The notes: generated from the letters alone by a model not told the origin. DNA of 64,000 bases from Viridibacterium curvum (GCF_039544165.1 NZ_BAABLD010000005.1:248001-312000), one strand, 5' to 3'; shown: positions 32,769 through 42,523, counted from the stretch's first letter. Translations and numbers: made by a program.

Positions 32769-33716
32769 ATGGCCGATCGTCGATTGCAGGTTTTTCATGC
32801 CGTGGCACGCCACGGATCTTTCACCCGGGCAGCAGAAAACCTGTTCATGACCCAGCCAGCGGTGACCTTCCAGGTCAAACAGCTGGAAGAACAGTTCAAC
32901 ACCCGTTTGCTCGATCGCGGGCATGGCAAGGTTTCCCTGACGCCGGCGGGTGAAATCGTCTTCGCTTACGCAGAGCGCATCCTCGGCCTGTCGGACGAGA
33001 TGGAAACGCGCATCAACGAGCTCACGGACGAGCTCACGGGCGTGCTGACCATCGGCTCCAGCGCCACTATCGCCGCTTATTGGTTGCCGGCCTTGCTGGC
33101 AGCTTTCAAGCGCAAGTATCCGCGTGTCGTGCCGCGCCTGTTCGTCGGCAACTCCGAAAGCATCCAGAACCGCGTTGCTGCACATGATCTGGACGTCGGT
33201 CTGGTCGAACGGGATTCGACCGACCCGGATCTGGAATGCACCCAGGCTTATCGCGACGAATTGCTGGTCGGTGTGCCGCCGGGCCATCCTCTGAGCAAGG
33301 CCGCGTCGCTGACGCCAGCAGACCTGCAGCCCTATCCCTTCGTCGACCGCGATCCGGGAGCCGCCATCCGCGCCCTGTCCGAGCAGTTCTTCCGCGACGG
33401 TGGCGTGCCGCCCGAGTCACTGGAGCGCACGGCCGAGCTGGGCAGTCTGGCGACCATCAAGCATCTGGTACGCGAGGGCATGGGTTTTGCCATCGTGTCG
33501 CGCATGTCGCTTGCTCGTGATCTGCGCGACGGGGCGCTGGTGGGCGTTTCGCTTGAGCCGAAACTGTATTCCTCGCTGAACGTGATCGTGCCCAAGGACC
33601 GCTTCCGCGCACGTCTGCACTCGACATTTGCGGAATTCGTGGTCGAGCATCTCGCCGAGTACGCCCGCACCGCCGAGCAATCGGGTGAGGGCGTTCCCGG
33701 CCAGACCCACCTCTGA
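32769..33716 (+). CDS. LysR family transcriptional regulator
   Basis: A 315-residue regulator with an N-terminal winged helix (LQVFHAVARHGSFTRAAENLFMTQPAVTFQVKQLEE) and a C-terminal periplasmic-binding-like effector domain (GVLTIGSSATIAAYWLPALL…). ATG 32769 is chosen because GAGG ends 7 bases upstream; ATG 32751 lacks one. It lies 4 bases before alr, so the two may be co-transcribed. The effector and regulon are unknown. Confidence 0.9.
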   Translation: MADRRLQVFHAVARHGSFTRAAENLFMTQPAVTFQVKQLEEQFNTRLLDRGHGKVSLTPAGEIVFAYAERILGLSDEMETRINELTDELTGVLTIGSSATIAAYWLPALLAAFKRKYPRVVPRLFVGNSESIQNRVAAHDLDVGLVERDSTDPDLECTQAYRDELLVGVPPGHPLSKAASLTPADLQPYPFVDRDPGAAIRALSEQFFRDGGVPPESLERTAELGSLATIKHLVREGMGFAIVSRMSLARDLRDGALVGVSLEPKLYSSLNVIVPKDRFRARLHSTFAEFVVEHLAEYARTAEQSGEGVPGQTHL

Positions 33717-33720
33717 CAGC

Positions 33721-34794
33721 ATGTCCCGTCCCATCCTGGCGCGCATCGATCCTGCGGCGTTCCGTCACAACTATCTGCTGGCCAAGGCGCGTGCGCCGCA
33801 GTCGCGCGCCTGGTGCGTCGTGAAGGCGAATGCCTACGGACACGGCGTCTTGCGCTGTGCCGAAGCCGTGCGCGATGTGGCTGACGGGTTTGCGCTACTG
33901 GACCTGGCCGAAGCGCGCATCCTGCGCGAAGCCGGTTTCACACAGCCGATCCTGCTGCTTGAAGGCTTCTTTGATGTGGAAGGGTTGCTTGAAGCGGCGC
34001 GTCTGGATCTGGACGTCGTACTGCACGACGAGTCGCAACTGCGCATGCTCGAAGCGACACCTCTACCGGCGCCGCTGTCGGCCTGCCTCAAGCTGAATAC
34101 CGGCATGAACCGGCTTGGCTTTCCAGCGGAGCAGTGCCCGGGTTTGCTGGTGCGCCTGCAGCAAAGCGGCAAGCTGGCGCAGATCACGTTGATGACACAT
34201 TTTTCCGACGCCGATGGTGAGGGAATCGACGCCCAATGGACGCGCTTCACTGCCCAGTTGCCGGCTGGCATGCCGTTCAGCTGCAGCAACTCCGCCGCGT
34301 TGTTGCGCTTCCCGCAGACGCATGGCAATTGGGTTCGGCCAGGCATCATGTTGTACGGTGGTTCGCCGATGCCGGCAGCGCTGAGTGCCGAGTCCATTGG
34401 CTTGCGCCCTGTCATGACCCTGCAGAGTCGCATTATTGCGACGCAGACGCTGGTTGCGGGCGACACCGTGGGTTACGGCAGTCTGTTTCGCGCCGATAAA
34501 CCCATGCGTATCGGCATCGTCGCCTGCGGTTATGCCGACGGTTACCCACGTCACGCACCGAGTGGCACGCCAGTGCTGGTTGATGGACAACTCACGCGCA
34601 CTGTGGGGCGCGTCTCGATGGACATGCTGGTCGCCGACCTCGAGCACTTGCCGCAAGCCAGCGTCGGCACACCCGTCGTGCTGTGGGGCGAAGGTTTGCC
34701 GGCTGACGATGTGGCGACTTCGGCCGGCACGGTCAGTTACGAATTGTTCTGTGCGCTGGCGCCGCGTGTGCCGGTCGTGCAAGCGGGGCATTGA
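33721..34794 (+). CDS. alr: Alanine racemase
   Basis: A 357-residue PLP enzyme supplying D-alanine for peptidoglycan. The PLP lysine is K35 in VVKANAYGHG. The catalytic Tyr is at about residue 252 (GYGSLFRA), with GYADGYPR and SMDMLVAD downstream. ATG 33721 is chosen over the longer frame, which lies inside the LysR gene. Its TGATG end overlaps radA. Confidence 0.96.
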   Translation: MSRPILARIDPAAFRHNYLLAKARAPQSRAWCVVKANAYGHGVLRCAEAVRDVADGFALLDLAEARILREAGFTQPILLLEGFFDVEGLLEAARLDLDVVLHDESQLRMLEATPLPAPLSACLKLNTGMNRLGFPAEQCPGLLVRLQQSGKLAQITLMTHFSDADGEGIDAQWTRFTAQLPAGMPFSCSNSAALLRFPQTHGNWVRPGIMLYGGSPMPAALSAESIGLRPVMTLQSRIIATQTLVAGDTVGYGSLFRADKPMRIGIVACGYADGYPRHAPSGTPVLVDGQLTRTVGRVSMDMLVADLEHLPQASVGTPVVLWGEGLPADDVATSAGTVSYELFCALAPRVPVVQAGH

Positions 34795-36161
34795 TGGCCA
34801 AAGCCAAGACGGTCTACAGCTGCACTGAATGCGGCGCACAGAGCCCCAAGTGGCAGGGGCAGTGCCCGGGCTGCGGGCAGTGGAACACATTGGTAGAGGC
34901 GATTGCCGAGGCGCCCGGTACGGGCCGTTTCGCATCGCTGGCGGCGGGCAGCGGCAAGCTGCAGAAGCTCGCCGAGATAGACCCGCGTGAATCGCCGCGC
35001 ACGCCGACCGGTGTGGACGAACTGGACCGTGTGTTGGGCGGCGGCTTCGTGCCGGGCATGGTGGTGCTGATCGGTGGTGACCCCGGTATCGGCAAATCGA
35101 CCCTGCTGTTGCAAGCGCTGGCCAGCATCATTGCCAGGCAGTCTGTGTTGTATGTCAGTGGCGAAGAATCGGCCGAACAGGTGGCCTTGCGCGCGCGGCG
35201 TCTGCAGCTCGATTGTGGCGAGCTGCCGCTGCTGCCCGAAATCTCGCTCGAAAAGATTCTCGCCACCCTGCGCGACACCAAGCCAGCTGTGGCCGTCATC
35301 GATTCCATCCAGACCTTGTACTCCGAAGCGCTGCAAAGCGCCCCCGGCTCGGTGGCTCAGGTGCGCGAATGCGCCGCGCAGCTCACGCGGCAGGCCAAAT
35401 CGACCGGCACCTGCATCGTGCTGGTCGGCCACGTCACCAAGGACGGTGCGCTGGCTGGCCCGCGAGTGCTGGAGCACATCGTCGACACGGTGTTGTATTT
35501 CGAAGGCGATACGCATTCGAGCTTCCGCCTTGTGCGCGCTTTCAAGAACCGCTTCGGCGCCGTCAACGAGCTGGGTGTGTTCGCCATGACCGACAAGGGG
35601 TTACGCGGCGTCAGCAACCCGTCGGCACTCTTCCTCTCGCAACACGCTGATCCCGTCCCCGGCAGCTGTGTGCTGGTGACGCAGGAAGGCACACGCCCCC
35701 TGCTGGTCGAAATCCAGGCCCTCGTCGATAGCTCGCACGGCAACCCGCGCCGTCTCTCGGTGGGCCTTGAGCAGAACCGGCTGGCCATGTTGCTGGCGGT
35801 GCTGCACCGCCATGCGGGTATTGTTTGCTCGGATCAGGATGTGTTCATCAACGCCGTCGGCGGCGTCAAGATCAGCGAGCCGGCGGCTGACCTGGCAGTC
35901 TGCCTGGCCATTGTCTCTTCGTTGACCAGCCGGCCCTTGCCGAAAAAGCTCGTGATCTTTGGTGAAATCGGCCTGGCCGGCGAGATCCGACCCGCACCGC
36001 GCGGACAGGAACGCCTGCGCGAAGCGGCCAAGCTGGGCTTCGAACTGGCCCTCATCCCGACCGCCAACGCCCCCAAGCAAGCCATTCCCGGCATGGAAGT
36101 CCGCGCTGTGGACCGCATTGAGCAGGCCTTGGCCTGTCTGCGGGAGTGGCGGGATCGGTGA
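34794..36161 (+). CDS. radA: DNA repair protein RadA
   Basis: A 455-residue RecA-like branch-migration helicase. The zinc ribbon has Cys 10, 13, 24 and 27; Walker A is GGDPGIGKST at about 94–103; the RadA-specific KNRFG motif lies near residue 250; and a Lon-protease-like domain with no protease activity forms the C-terminus. It starts in the alr stop codon. The lplT/alr/radA neighbourhood is common in betaproteobacteria. Confidence 0.97.
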   Translation: MAKAKTVYSCTECGAQSPKWQGQCPGCGQWNTLVEAIAEAPGTGRFASLAAGSGKLQKLAEIDPRESPRTPTGVDELDRVLGGGFVPGMVVLIGGDPGIGKSTLLLQALASIIARQSVLYVSGEESAEQVALRARRLQLDCGELPLLPEISLEKILATLRDTKPAVAVIDSIQTLYSEALQSAPGSVAQVRECAAQLTRQAKSTGTCIVLVGHVTKDGALAGPRVLEHIVDTVLYFEGDTHSSFRLVRAFKNRFGAVNELGVFAMTDKGLRGVSNPSALFLSQHADPVPGSCVLVTQEGTRPLLVEIQALVDSSHGNPRRLSVGLEQNRLAMLLAVLHRHAGIVCSDQDVFINAVGGVKISEPAADLAVCLAIVSSLTSRPLPKKLVIFGEIGLAGEIRPAPRGQERLREAAKLGFELALIPTANAPKQAIPGMEVRAVDRIEQALACLREWRDR

Positions 36162-36251
36162 AATACACAACGGGGGAGTGACGGCCGAAAGGCTAGAATG
36201 CGCCCCGACACGGAATTCCCGGCATTCAACCGAAATCACCAAGGTACAAGC

Positions 36252-37037
36252 ATGAAAAAGCACTGGCTCGTCGGCAACTGGAAGATGCACGGCAACCTCA
36301 AGGCCAACGCCGAACTCTTCAACGCAATCCGTAGCGGCACAGGGGAGCTGGCGCCGGAAGTCGACATGGTCCTGTGTCCTGCATTTCCATATCTCGCGCA
36401 GATGCAAGGTCTGGTGGAAGGCACAGGCATCCAGATCGGCGCCCAGAATGCTTCGGACCACCTGCGTGGCGCCTACACGGGCGAGACGTCGCCGCTGATG
36501 CTCAAGGAACTCGGCTGTGGCTTCGTCATCATCGGGCACTCGGAGCGCCGTTCCTACCAGGGCGAGAACGATGGCCTCATGGGCCGCAAGGCGCTGGCTG
36601 CCATCGATGCCGGCCTGATCCCCATCCTGTGTGTCGGCGAGACCGCAGAAGAGCGCGATGCCGGCCGCACACATGAGGTGCTGGGTCGCCAGCTCGACGC
36701 CGCTTTTGGCTACATCCGCACCGCGCACGACAACATCATCGTGGCATACGAGCCGCGCTGGGCCATCGGTACCGGCATCGCTGCGACGCCCGAGATCGTG
36801 CAGGCCGAGCACGCCTTTCTGCGTGCGCGCATCGGTCAGCGTGACGCCGAATTCGCCAAGCGCCTGACCATTCTCTACGGCGGCAGCGTCAAAGCCAGCA
36901 ACGCCGCCAGCCTGCTGTCCATGCCTGACGTCGATGGTGGCCTGATCGGCTCGGCCGCACTCAACGCCAGTGAATTCGTCGCAATCTACAAGGCGCTGGT
37001 CGAGGTGACCAAGACGCGTCTCGCCAAGGGCGCCTGA
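36252..37037 (+). CDS. tpiA: Triosephosphate isomerase
   Basis: A 261-residue glycolytic TIM barrel. All catalytic residues are visible: Lys11 (GNWKMHG), His96 (IGHSERR) and Glu167 (AYEPRWAIGTG). AAGGTA precedes ATG 36252, and TAGAAT at 36194–36199 could be a −10. In many betaproteobacteria tpiA is followed by secG and the nuo genes; here it overlaps dnaQ by one base instead. Confidence 0.97.
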   Translation: MKKHWLVGNWKMHGNLKANAELFNAIRSGTGELAPEVDMVLCPAFPYLAQMQGLVEGTGIQIGAQNASDHLRGAYTGETSPLMLKELGCGFVIIGHSERRSYQGENDGLMGRKALAAIDAGLIPILCVGETAEERDAGRTHEVLGRQLDAAFGYIRTAHDNIIVAYEPRWAIGTGIAATPEIVQAEHAFLRARIGQRDAEFAKRLTILYGGSVKASNAASLLSMPDVDGGLIGSAALNASEFVAIYKALVEVTKTRLAKGA

Positions 37038-37744
37038 TGCGCCAGGTTGTCCTCGATACGGAAACCACCGGCCTCGATTGGCGGACCGGTGACCGGGTCG
37101 TCGAAATCGGCTGTGTGGAGCTTGCCAACCGCAAGCTCACCGGGCGCAACTACCACGTCTACCTGAACCCGGAGCGACTGGTCGGGGATTCGGAGCGCAT
37201 TCACGGTCTGTCCGACGACTTCCTTGCCGACAAGCCGTTGTTCGCGAGCCTTGCAGCCGAGTTCGTGGACTATGTCAGTGGCGCTGAACTGATCATCCAC
37301 AACGCCAGCTTTGACGTCGGCTTCCTCAACATGGAGCTGGAGCGGCTGGATCTGACACCGCTCAACAAGCTGTGCCCCAGCGTGATCGACACGGTGCGCA
37401 TGGCCAAGGAGATGTGGCCGGGCAAGAAGGCCTCGCTCGATGCCTTGTGCGAGCGCTACGCCATCAACAATTCGCACCGCACGCTGCACGGCGCCTTGCT
37501 TGATGCGGAACTGCTGGCCGAGGTCTATCTCGCCATGACGCGTGGTCAGGAGACCCTGACCATGGGGCTGGATGCCGACGGCCCGGCACACAGCGCGGAT
37601 GGCAAGCCGGTGGAGCGTCCGCCGCTGCGCGTGCTGCGCGCCAGTGAGGCCGAACTGGCCGAGCACGACAAGGTGCTGCAGGACATCGCGAAGAAAGCGA
37701 AGTGCATGTGGCTGCCTCCCGCACCAGCTGAAGGTACGGTTTAG
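37037..37744 (+). CDS. dnaQ: DNA polymerase III epsilon subunit (proofreading exonuclease)
   Basis: A 235-residue DEDDh exonuclease. ExoI is VLDTETTGLDW, ExoII is IHNASFDVGFLNMEL, and ExoIII is HGALLDAELLAEVYL. The C-terminal tail after residue 180 would contact the polymerase alpha subunit. It starts in the tpiA stop codon (TGATG). It is tail-to-tail with the HD-GYP-like gene, whose stop it overlaps. Confidence 0.96.
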   Translation: MRQVVLDTETTGLDWRTGDRVVEIGCVELANRKLTGRNYHVYLNPERLVGDSERIHGLSDDFLADKPLFASLAAEFVDYVSGAELIIHNASFDVGFLNMELERLDLTPLNKLCPSVIDTVRMAKEMWPGKKASLDALCERYAINNSHRTLHGALLDAELLAEVYLAMTRGQETLTMGLDADGPAHSADGKPVERPPLRVLRASEAELAEHDKVLQDIAKKAKCMWLPPAPAEGTV

Positions 37745-38850
37745 CGCCAGAGCTGTTCGGGACGGATGCGGAAACGCATCTTGTCGCGTGGCACCACGGC
37801 GCGGATCTCGAATTCCTTGTTCGACGTGTCGCGGCGCAAGGGCTGGCCGTAGGAGAGTCCCGTCGAGCTGGCGAGGCTGATAACCATCGGTGCGTTAGCG
37901 AGCTTGCCGCGGCTGTGCACGATGCCTGTCTCGCCATTGGCCAGTGCCACGCAGGTACCGGGCGGGAAGATGCCGATTTCCTTGACCAGTGCTGCCGCGA
38001 AGACGTTAGGCTCGTTGCCCGAGTCGATGAACAGCGAGCGTGCGGCTTCGGCCGATGTCACCGGGGCGCGTGCCGCACGCGGGCTGACCTTGGCCGAGAA
38101 GATGTCGGCGGTCTGGATCAGGCGCGCTTCTTCACCCGGCGCCGTGATGCCGAAGGGATAGCCACCGCCGCCGACACGTTCGTGATGGTCGCGCACAGCG
38201 GCAAGCCAGGTTTCGTCGGTGATGCCTGCCCCACGCAACATTTCTTCGCCCAGGGACGGGTGGCGCTGGATCTCGCGTCGTTGCTCCGGCGACGGCGCGC
38301 GACGCTGCGAGCACAGCAACTGCTGCAGCTCGACCATGGCCAGATTCATGGTCATGGCGGCACATGCCAGGCTGGTGCGGCGCTCCGCTTGCCATTCGAG
38401 TCGGCGGGCAACCAGTTCGCAGAGCACGGCCGTATGCAGGCTGTGGATGATCGGATATCGCCGCTGGTCGGTGAGGATCATGGCGGCGAGCGCGCCGTCC
38501 GGGCTGCGTTCGGCGAGCTGCTGCACGAGGCGCGCGAGGCCGAGCAGCTGGCGCTGGAAGTCGGGTTCGACGCGCACATTGCGAAGCAGGGCGTCCAGCT
38601 CGTCGAGGATGTAATCCCACACGCGGAACGCGTCGTAACTGCTGGGCTCGATCCGGCGTGCAGTGTTGCTCCCGCGCAGGAACGGCGAATCAACAAAGAT
38701 GCCGCGTGCCGCCAGCACTTGCAGCTGGGATTCGCGCGTGATGACGTAGCCCTTCCTCAGCAGCAGGTTGTTTTGGGTGTCGTAGACATCCCACGGCAAG
38801 GGTTTGCCAAGTTCGAGTTGATTGGCCTCTACGGGCTGGCGCATTTCCAT
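37741..38850 (-). CDS. Degenerate HD-GYP domain protein
   Basis: A 369-residue cytoplasmic protein. It aligns by eye with HD-GYP c-di-GMP phosphodiesterases (HSLHTAVLCELVARRL; DHHERVGGGGYPFGI; TADIFSAKVSPR), but the metal-binding HDxGK motif is replaced (CAAMTMNLAM) and GYP reads within GGGGYP. The region before residue 60 is a small N-terminal domain seen in related proteins. Loss of the HD pair argues for a sensor or c-di-GMP-binding role, not hydrolysis. A GGDEF gene lies about 4 kb away in the same orientation. Confidence 0.7.
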   Translation of the reverse strand: MEMRQPVEANQLELGKPLPWDVYDTQNNLLLRKGYVITRESQLQVLAARGIFVDSPFLRGSNTARRIEPSSYDAFRVWDYILDELDALLRNVRVEPDFQRQLLGLARLVQQLAERSPDGALAAMILTDQRRYPIIHSLHTAVLCELVARRLEWQAERRTSLACAAMTMNLAMVELQQLLCSQRRAPSPEQRREIQRHPSLGEEMLRGAGITDETWLAAVRDHHERVGGGGYPFGITAPGEEARLIQTADIFSAKVSPRAARAPVTSAEAARSLFIDSGNEPNVFAAALVKEIGIFPPGTCVALANGETGIVHSRGKLANAPMVISLASSTGLSYGQPLRRDTSNKEFEIRAVVPRDKMRFRIRPEQLWR

Positions 38851-38939
38851 AGCCTGTTAACGCCCATCCCGCACCGCAACTTGAGGCAGGGAACTGTGGA
38901 ACAATGCGCGCTGGCTTGAATACCCCCGACGCAGCAGAC

Positions 38940-40907
38940 ATGGCGCAAAAACAGTACGACGAATCCTCTTTCCGCGTTCTCAAAGGCCTGGAGCCGGTGC
39001 GCGAGCGCCCCGGCATGTACACCCGCACCGATTCACCCTGCCACATGGTGCAGGAGGTCATCGATAACGCGGCCGACGAAGCGCTGGCGGGCTTCGCGAA
39101 AAACATCCACGTGGCGGTGTTCCGTGACGGTTCGGTGGCGGTGACCGACGACGGGCGCGGCATCCCGGTGGGTCTGCATCCCGTTGAAGGCCTGCCGGTG
39201 GTCGTGCTCGCCTATACCGTGCTGCACGCAGGCGGCAAGTTCGACAAGAAGAGTGGCAATTCGGCCTACGCTTTCTCGGGCGGCCTGCATGGCGTGGGTG
39301 TGGCGGTGACGACCGCCTTGTCGACGCGTGTCGAGGTCGAGGTGCGCCGCGAGGGCAAGGTGCACCAGATCTACTTTGCCAACGGTGGTCGCGAGATCGG
39401 CCCGCTGGTCGAGGCGGGCAGTGCCGGCAAGGCAACAGGCACGCGGGTGCGCGTGTGGCCGGATGGCCGGTATTTCGACTCACCCAAGGTGCCGATGAAC
39501 GAAATCGAGCGCCTGCTGCGCTCCAAGGCCGTGCTGCTGCCGGGCGTGCAGGTGATGCTGGACGTGGAGCAGCCCGATGGCAGCTTCGCGCGCCAGGAAT
39601 GGAAGTACGCCGATGGTCTCTCGGGCTACCTGAGCGAGATGACGGCCGGCGCCGAGGCTGTCGCACCGCTCTACAAGGGTGAGGCCTATGCCGGGCAGGA
39701 CGAGGACTTCGCGCCGGGCGAGGGCGCAGCCTGGTGCTTTGGCTGGTTCGATGGCGTGCAGCTCTCTGAAAGCTATGTGAACCTGATTCCCACTGTTGCC
39801 GGGGGCACGCACGAATCCGGCCTGCGCGCCGGCGTGTTCGAGGCCGTCAAGAGCTTCATCGAGCATCACGGCCTTCTGCCCAAGGGCGTCAAGATCCAGC
39901 AGGACGACGTGTGCGGCAAGATGAGCTTCGTGCTTTCGGCGCGCTTGCTCGACCCGCAGTTCCAGGGGCAGGTGAAGGAGAAGCTCAACTCGCGCGAGGC
40001 CGTCAAGCTGGTCTCGTCGATGCTGATGCATCCCTTCGAAGCCTGGCTCAACCAGAACGTCGAGTTCGGCAAGGCCATTGCCGACATGGCCATCAAGCAG
40101 GCGCAGTCGCGCCTCAAGGATGCGCAGAAGGTCGAGAAGAAGAAGAGCAGCGGCGTCGCCGTGCTGCCCGGCAAGCTGTCGGACTGCGAGAGCGAGAGCA
40201 TCACCGAGAACGAGCTCTACCTCGTCGAAGGCGACTCTGCCGGTGGCTCGGCCAAGCTGGCGCGCAACCGCGAGACGCAGGCCATACTGCCGCTGCGCGG
40301 CAAGGTGCAGAACTCCTGGGAAATCGACGCCAATCGCCTGTTCGCCAATGCCGAAATCCACGACATCTCGGTGGCCCTTGGTGTTGATCCGCATCCACCC
40401 GAGGCGTCAGACGCCGTGCTCGCCAACCTGCGCTACGGCAAGGTCATCATCATGGCCGATGCGGACGTCGACGGTTCGCACATCCAGACCCTGTTGCTGA
40501 CCTTGTTCCTGCGCCACTTCCCGCGTCTGATCGAAGCCGGACATCTGTGGATCGCGCTGCCGCCGCTATACCGCGTCGATGTGCCGGCGCAAGGCAAGAA
40601 GCGCCCGGCGCGGCGTTTCTACGCGCTTGACGATGGTGAGCTGATGTCGATCCGCGACCGCCTGGCCAAGGAAGGCTATCGCGAAGAGCAGATGGAGACT
40701 GGCCGCTTCAAGGGCCTCGGTGAGATGTTGCCCGCGCAATTGAAGGAGACCGCCATGGACCCGGCCACGCGTCGCGTGCTGCCGGTGACACTGGAGGGCG
40801 TGACCGAGGCGGCGAAGCTGTTCGACCTGCTGATGGGCAAGGGTGAGGCTTCGGGCCGCCGCGCCTGGATGGAAGCCAAGGGCAACCTCGTCGAGGCGGA
40901 TCTTTGA
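38940..40907 (+). CDS. parE: DNA topoisomerase IV subunit B
   Basis: A 655-residue GHKL ATPase subunit of the decatenating enzyme. The N-terminus YDESSFRVLKGLEPVRERPGM, the ATP-binding EVIDNAADEALAGF and GGLHGVGV, and the TOPRIM motif ENELYLVEGDSAGG with DADVDGSHI are intact. ATG 38940 matches the family N-terminus better than ATG 38904. parC is not in the window. The next gene overlaps its stop. Confidence 0.96.
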   Translation: MAQKQYDESSFRVLKGLEPVRERPGMYTRTDSPCHMVQEVIDNAADEALAGFAKNIHVAVFRDGSVAVTDDGRGIPVGLHPVEGLPVVVLAYTVLHAGGKFDKKSGNSAYAFSGGLHGVGVAVTTALSTRVEVEVRREGKVHQIYFANGGREIGPLVEAGSAGKATGTRVRVWPDGRYFDSPKVPMNEIERLLRSKAVLLPGVQVMLDVEQPDGSFARQEWKYADGLSGYLSEMTAGAEAVAPLYKGEAYAGQDEDFAPGEGAAWCFGWFDGVQLSESYVNLIPTVAGGTHESGLRAGVFEAVKSFIEHHGLLPKGVKIQQDDVCGKMSFVLSARLLDPQFQGQVKEKLNSREAVKLVSSMLMHPFEAWLNQNVEFGKAIADMAIKQAQSRLKDAQKVEKKKSSGVAVLPGKLSDCESESITENELYLVEGDSAGGSAKLARNRETQAILPLRGKVQNSWEIDANRLFANAEIHDISVALGVDPHPPEASDAVLANLRYGKVIIMADADVDGSHIQTLLLTLFLRHFPRLIEAGHLWIALPPLYRVDVPAQGKKRPARRFYALDDGELMSIRDRLAKEGYREEQMETGRFKGLGEMLPAQLKETAMDPATRRVLPVTLEGVTEAAKLFDLLMGKGEASGRRAWMEAKGNLVEADL

Positions 40908-41605
40908 GTCACGCTACGGCGCGTCGTGCTTTGCTGTGGCTGATTCCGGCGCTGATTGCCGGCGGCGCCGCTGTCGATCAGCACTTTGCTGGCTGGGGGC
41001 AGCCTGTCGTGAGCGCGATGGTGTGGGCGGTCTTTGCCGCTTTGCTGGGGCTGGAGTCGGCGGAGCGACGCATCGCATTGTGTCTGTGTCTCGTCATCGC
41101 CACGCTGGGCGAGGTCTTCCTGTCTCTCGTCTGGGGTCTTTACGACTACCGACTGCACAACATTCCCCTGTTCGTGCCGCCAGGTCATGTGCTGCTGTTC
41201 TGGTTCGGCATGCAGACCGCTTCGCGTGTACCCGGCAGGCTGCTGGATGCCGTTCCCGTGCTCAGCGGTATCGCGTCGGTTGGCTTGCTCATCAGCGGCA
41301 TCGACGCGCTGAGCCTCGCCCTGTGGGGGCTTTTCGTGCTGGCCTGCGTGCTGGGTCGATTGTGGCGCGTGTCGTCGACGCGCTTCTACAGCTGGATGTT
41401 CGTGCTGGCGTTGGTCATGGAAGTTTTCGCGACACGCGTTGGTAACTGGTCCTGGCGACCGACTGTGCCCGTGTTGGGCTGGAGTACGCTCAACCCGCCC
41501 CTTGCGGCTGGCGCCTTCTATTGCATGCTGGACTTGCTGGTGTTCGCTGCGGCGGCCCGTCTGTCCCGCTTTTCCTTGCGGCCCGCGCGTGGTGCGGCGC
41601 CCTAG
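40904..41605 (+). CDS. Predicted integral membrane protein of unknown function
   Basis: A 233-residue protein with about six to seven hydrophobic helices and conserved-looking loops (FVPPGHVLLFWFGMQTA; ATRVGNWSWRP). It starts with TTG inside the parE stop region (4-base overlap), so translation is probably coupled. I do not recognise the family; the GNWSW loop vaguely recalls carotenoid-pathway membrane proteins, too weakly to name one. Confidence 0.6.
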   Translation: MSHATARRALLWLIPALIAGGAAVDQHFAGWGQPVVSAMVWAVFAALLGLESAERRIALCLCLVIATLGEVFLSLVWGLYDYRLHNIPLFVPPGHVLLFWFGMQTASRVPGRLLDAVPVLSGIASVGLLISGIDALSLALWGLFVLACVLGRLWRVSSTRFYSWMFVLALVMEVFATRVGNWSWRPTVPVLGWSTLNPPLAAGAFYCMLDLLVFAAAARLSRFSLRPARGAAP

Positions 41606-41627
41606 CGTCATTCCTTAGGAGAGTCTT

Positions 41628-42476
41628 GTGAAATTCCCGATGAAAAAGCTTGTGATGAGTGCGGCATTGCTGCTGTCGACCCTGTCCGCTAACGCGGCAA
41701 CCGAGATGGTGGCAACGGTCAATGGCAAGGGCATTCCCAAGGCGCTCGTAGACCAGTTGGTGATCGACAACGGCGTGCAGGGCAAGCCGGAGGAGGCCGG
41801 TTTCCGTGATTCCGTGAAAACCGAGCTGGTGCGGCGTGAAGTGATGGCACAGCGCGCCGTGGCCCTCAAGCTCGACAAGACGCCGGCTTACCAGGCCGAA
41901 CTCGCCAACATCAAACAGCAGTTGGCGCAAGCCAAGGTACCCAAGGATCAGATCGACATCGCCCTGGGCTTCAATACGCAGGCGATGCTCGCCGAAACCT
42001 TCATCCAGGACTTTGGCAGCAAGTACAAGGTCGCTGAGCCCGCCATCCAGGCGCGCTACAAGGAAATCGTCGCCAAGCGTGGCGGTACCGAATATCACAT
42101 CCGCCACATCCAGGTCGCTGGCGAAGCCGAGGCCCGCGCCATCATCGGCAAGCTCGCTGGTGGTACCCGCTTTGAATCATTGGCCTCTGAATCGCAGGAT
42201 CTGGGCAGCAAGGATCAGGGCGGTGATCTCGGCTGGAGCAAGGCCGAAGGCTTCCCGCCCTCATTCGCCGCTGCCGTGCGCGAACTGAAGCCGGGCCAGA
42301 GCACGCGCGAGCCAATCAAGACAGAAGCGGGTTACCACGTCATCCGCGTCGAAGGCGTACGTCCTGTTGTCGTGGGCAGCCTGGAGGCCTACCGCAAGGA
42401 AATCCGCGACGAGATCATCCAGGCTGCGCTGGACAAGGAAGTCGCTGCGCTGCTGCAGAAGGCAAAAATCCAGTAA
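41628..42476 (+). CDS. Periplasmic parvulin-type peptidyl-prolyl isomerase
   Basis: A 282-residue exported protein: a signal peptide ending SANA (residue about 24), a SurA-like N-terminal helical chaperone region, and a rotamase (PpiC) domain at about 130–240 (YHIRHIQVAGEAEARAIIGKL…GGDLGWSKAEGFPPSFAAAV…GYHVIRVEG). It should assist folding of outer-membrane or secreted proteins. GTG 41628 is chosen because AGGAGA ends 5 bases before it; ATG 41640 is the alternative. A strong terminator follows. Confidence 0.92.
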   Translation: MKFPMKKLVMSAALLLSTLSANAATEMVATVNGKGIPKALVDQLVIDNGVQGKPEEAGFRDSVKTELVRREVMAQRAVALKLDKTPAYQAELANIKQQLAQAKVPKDQIDIALGFNTQAMLAETFIQDFGSKYKVAEPAIQARYKEIVAKRGGTEYHIRHIQVAGEAEARAIIGKLAGGTRFESLASESQDLGSKDQGGDLGWSKAEGFPPSFAAAVRELKPGQSTREPIKTEAGYHVIRVEGVRPVVVGSLEAYRKEIRDEIIQAALDKEVAALLQKAKIQ

Positions 42477-42498
42477 GCGTCGCTTTACCGCACACCAG

Positions 42499-42523
42499 AA
42501 AGGCCGCAGTTGCGGCCTTTTTA
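42499..42523 (+). terminator. Intrinsic terminator after the parvulin gene
   Basis: AAAGGCCGC and GCGGCCTTT form the stem around a short loop, followed by TTTTATTT. It lies 22 bases after the stop and also faces the convergent GGDEF gene, for which the A-run on the left provides a T-run. Confidence 0.92.
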
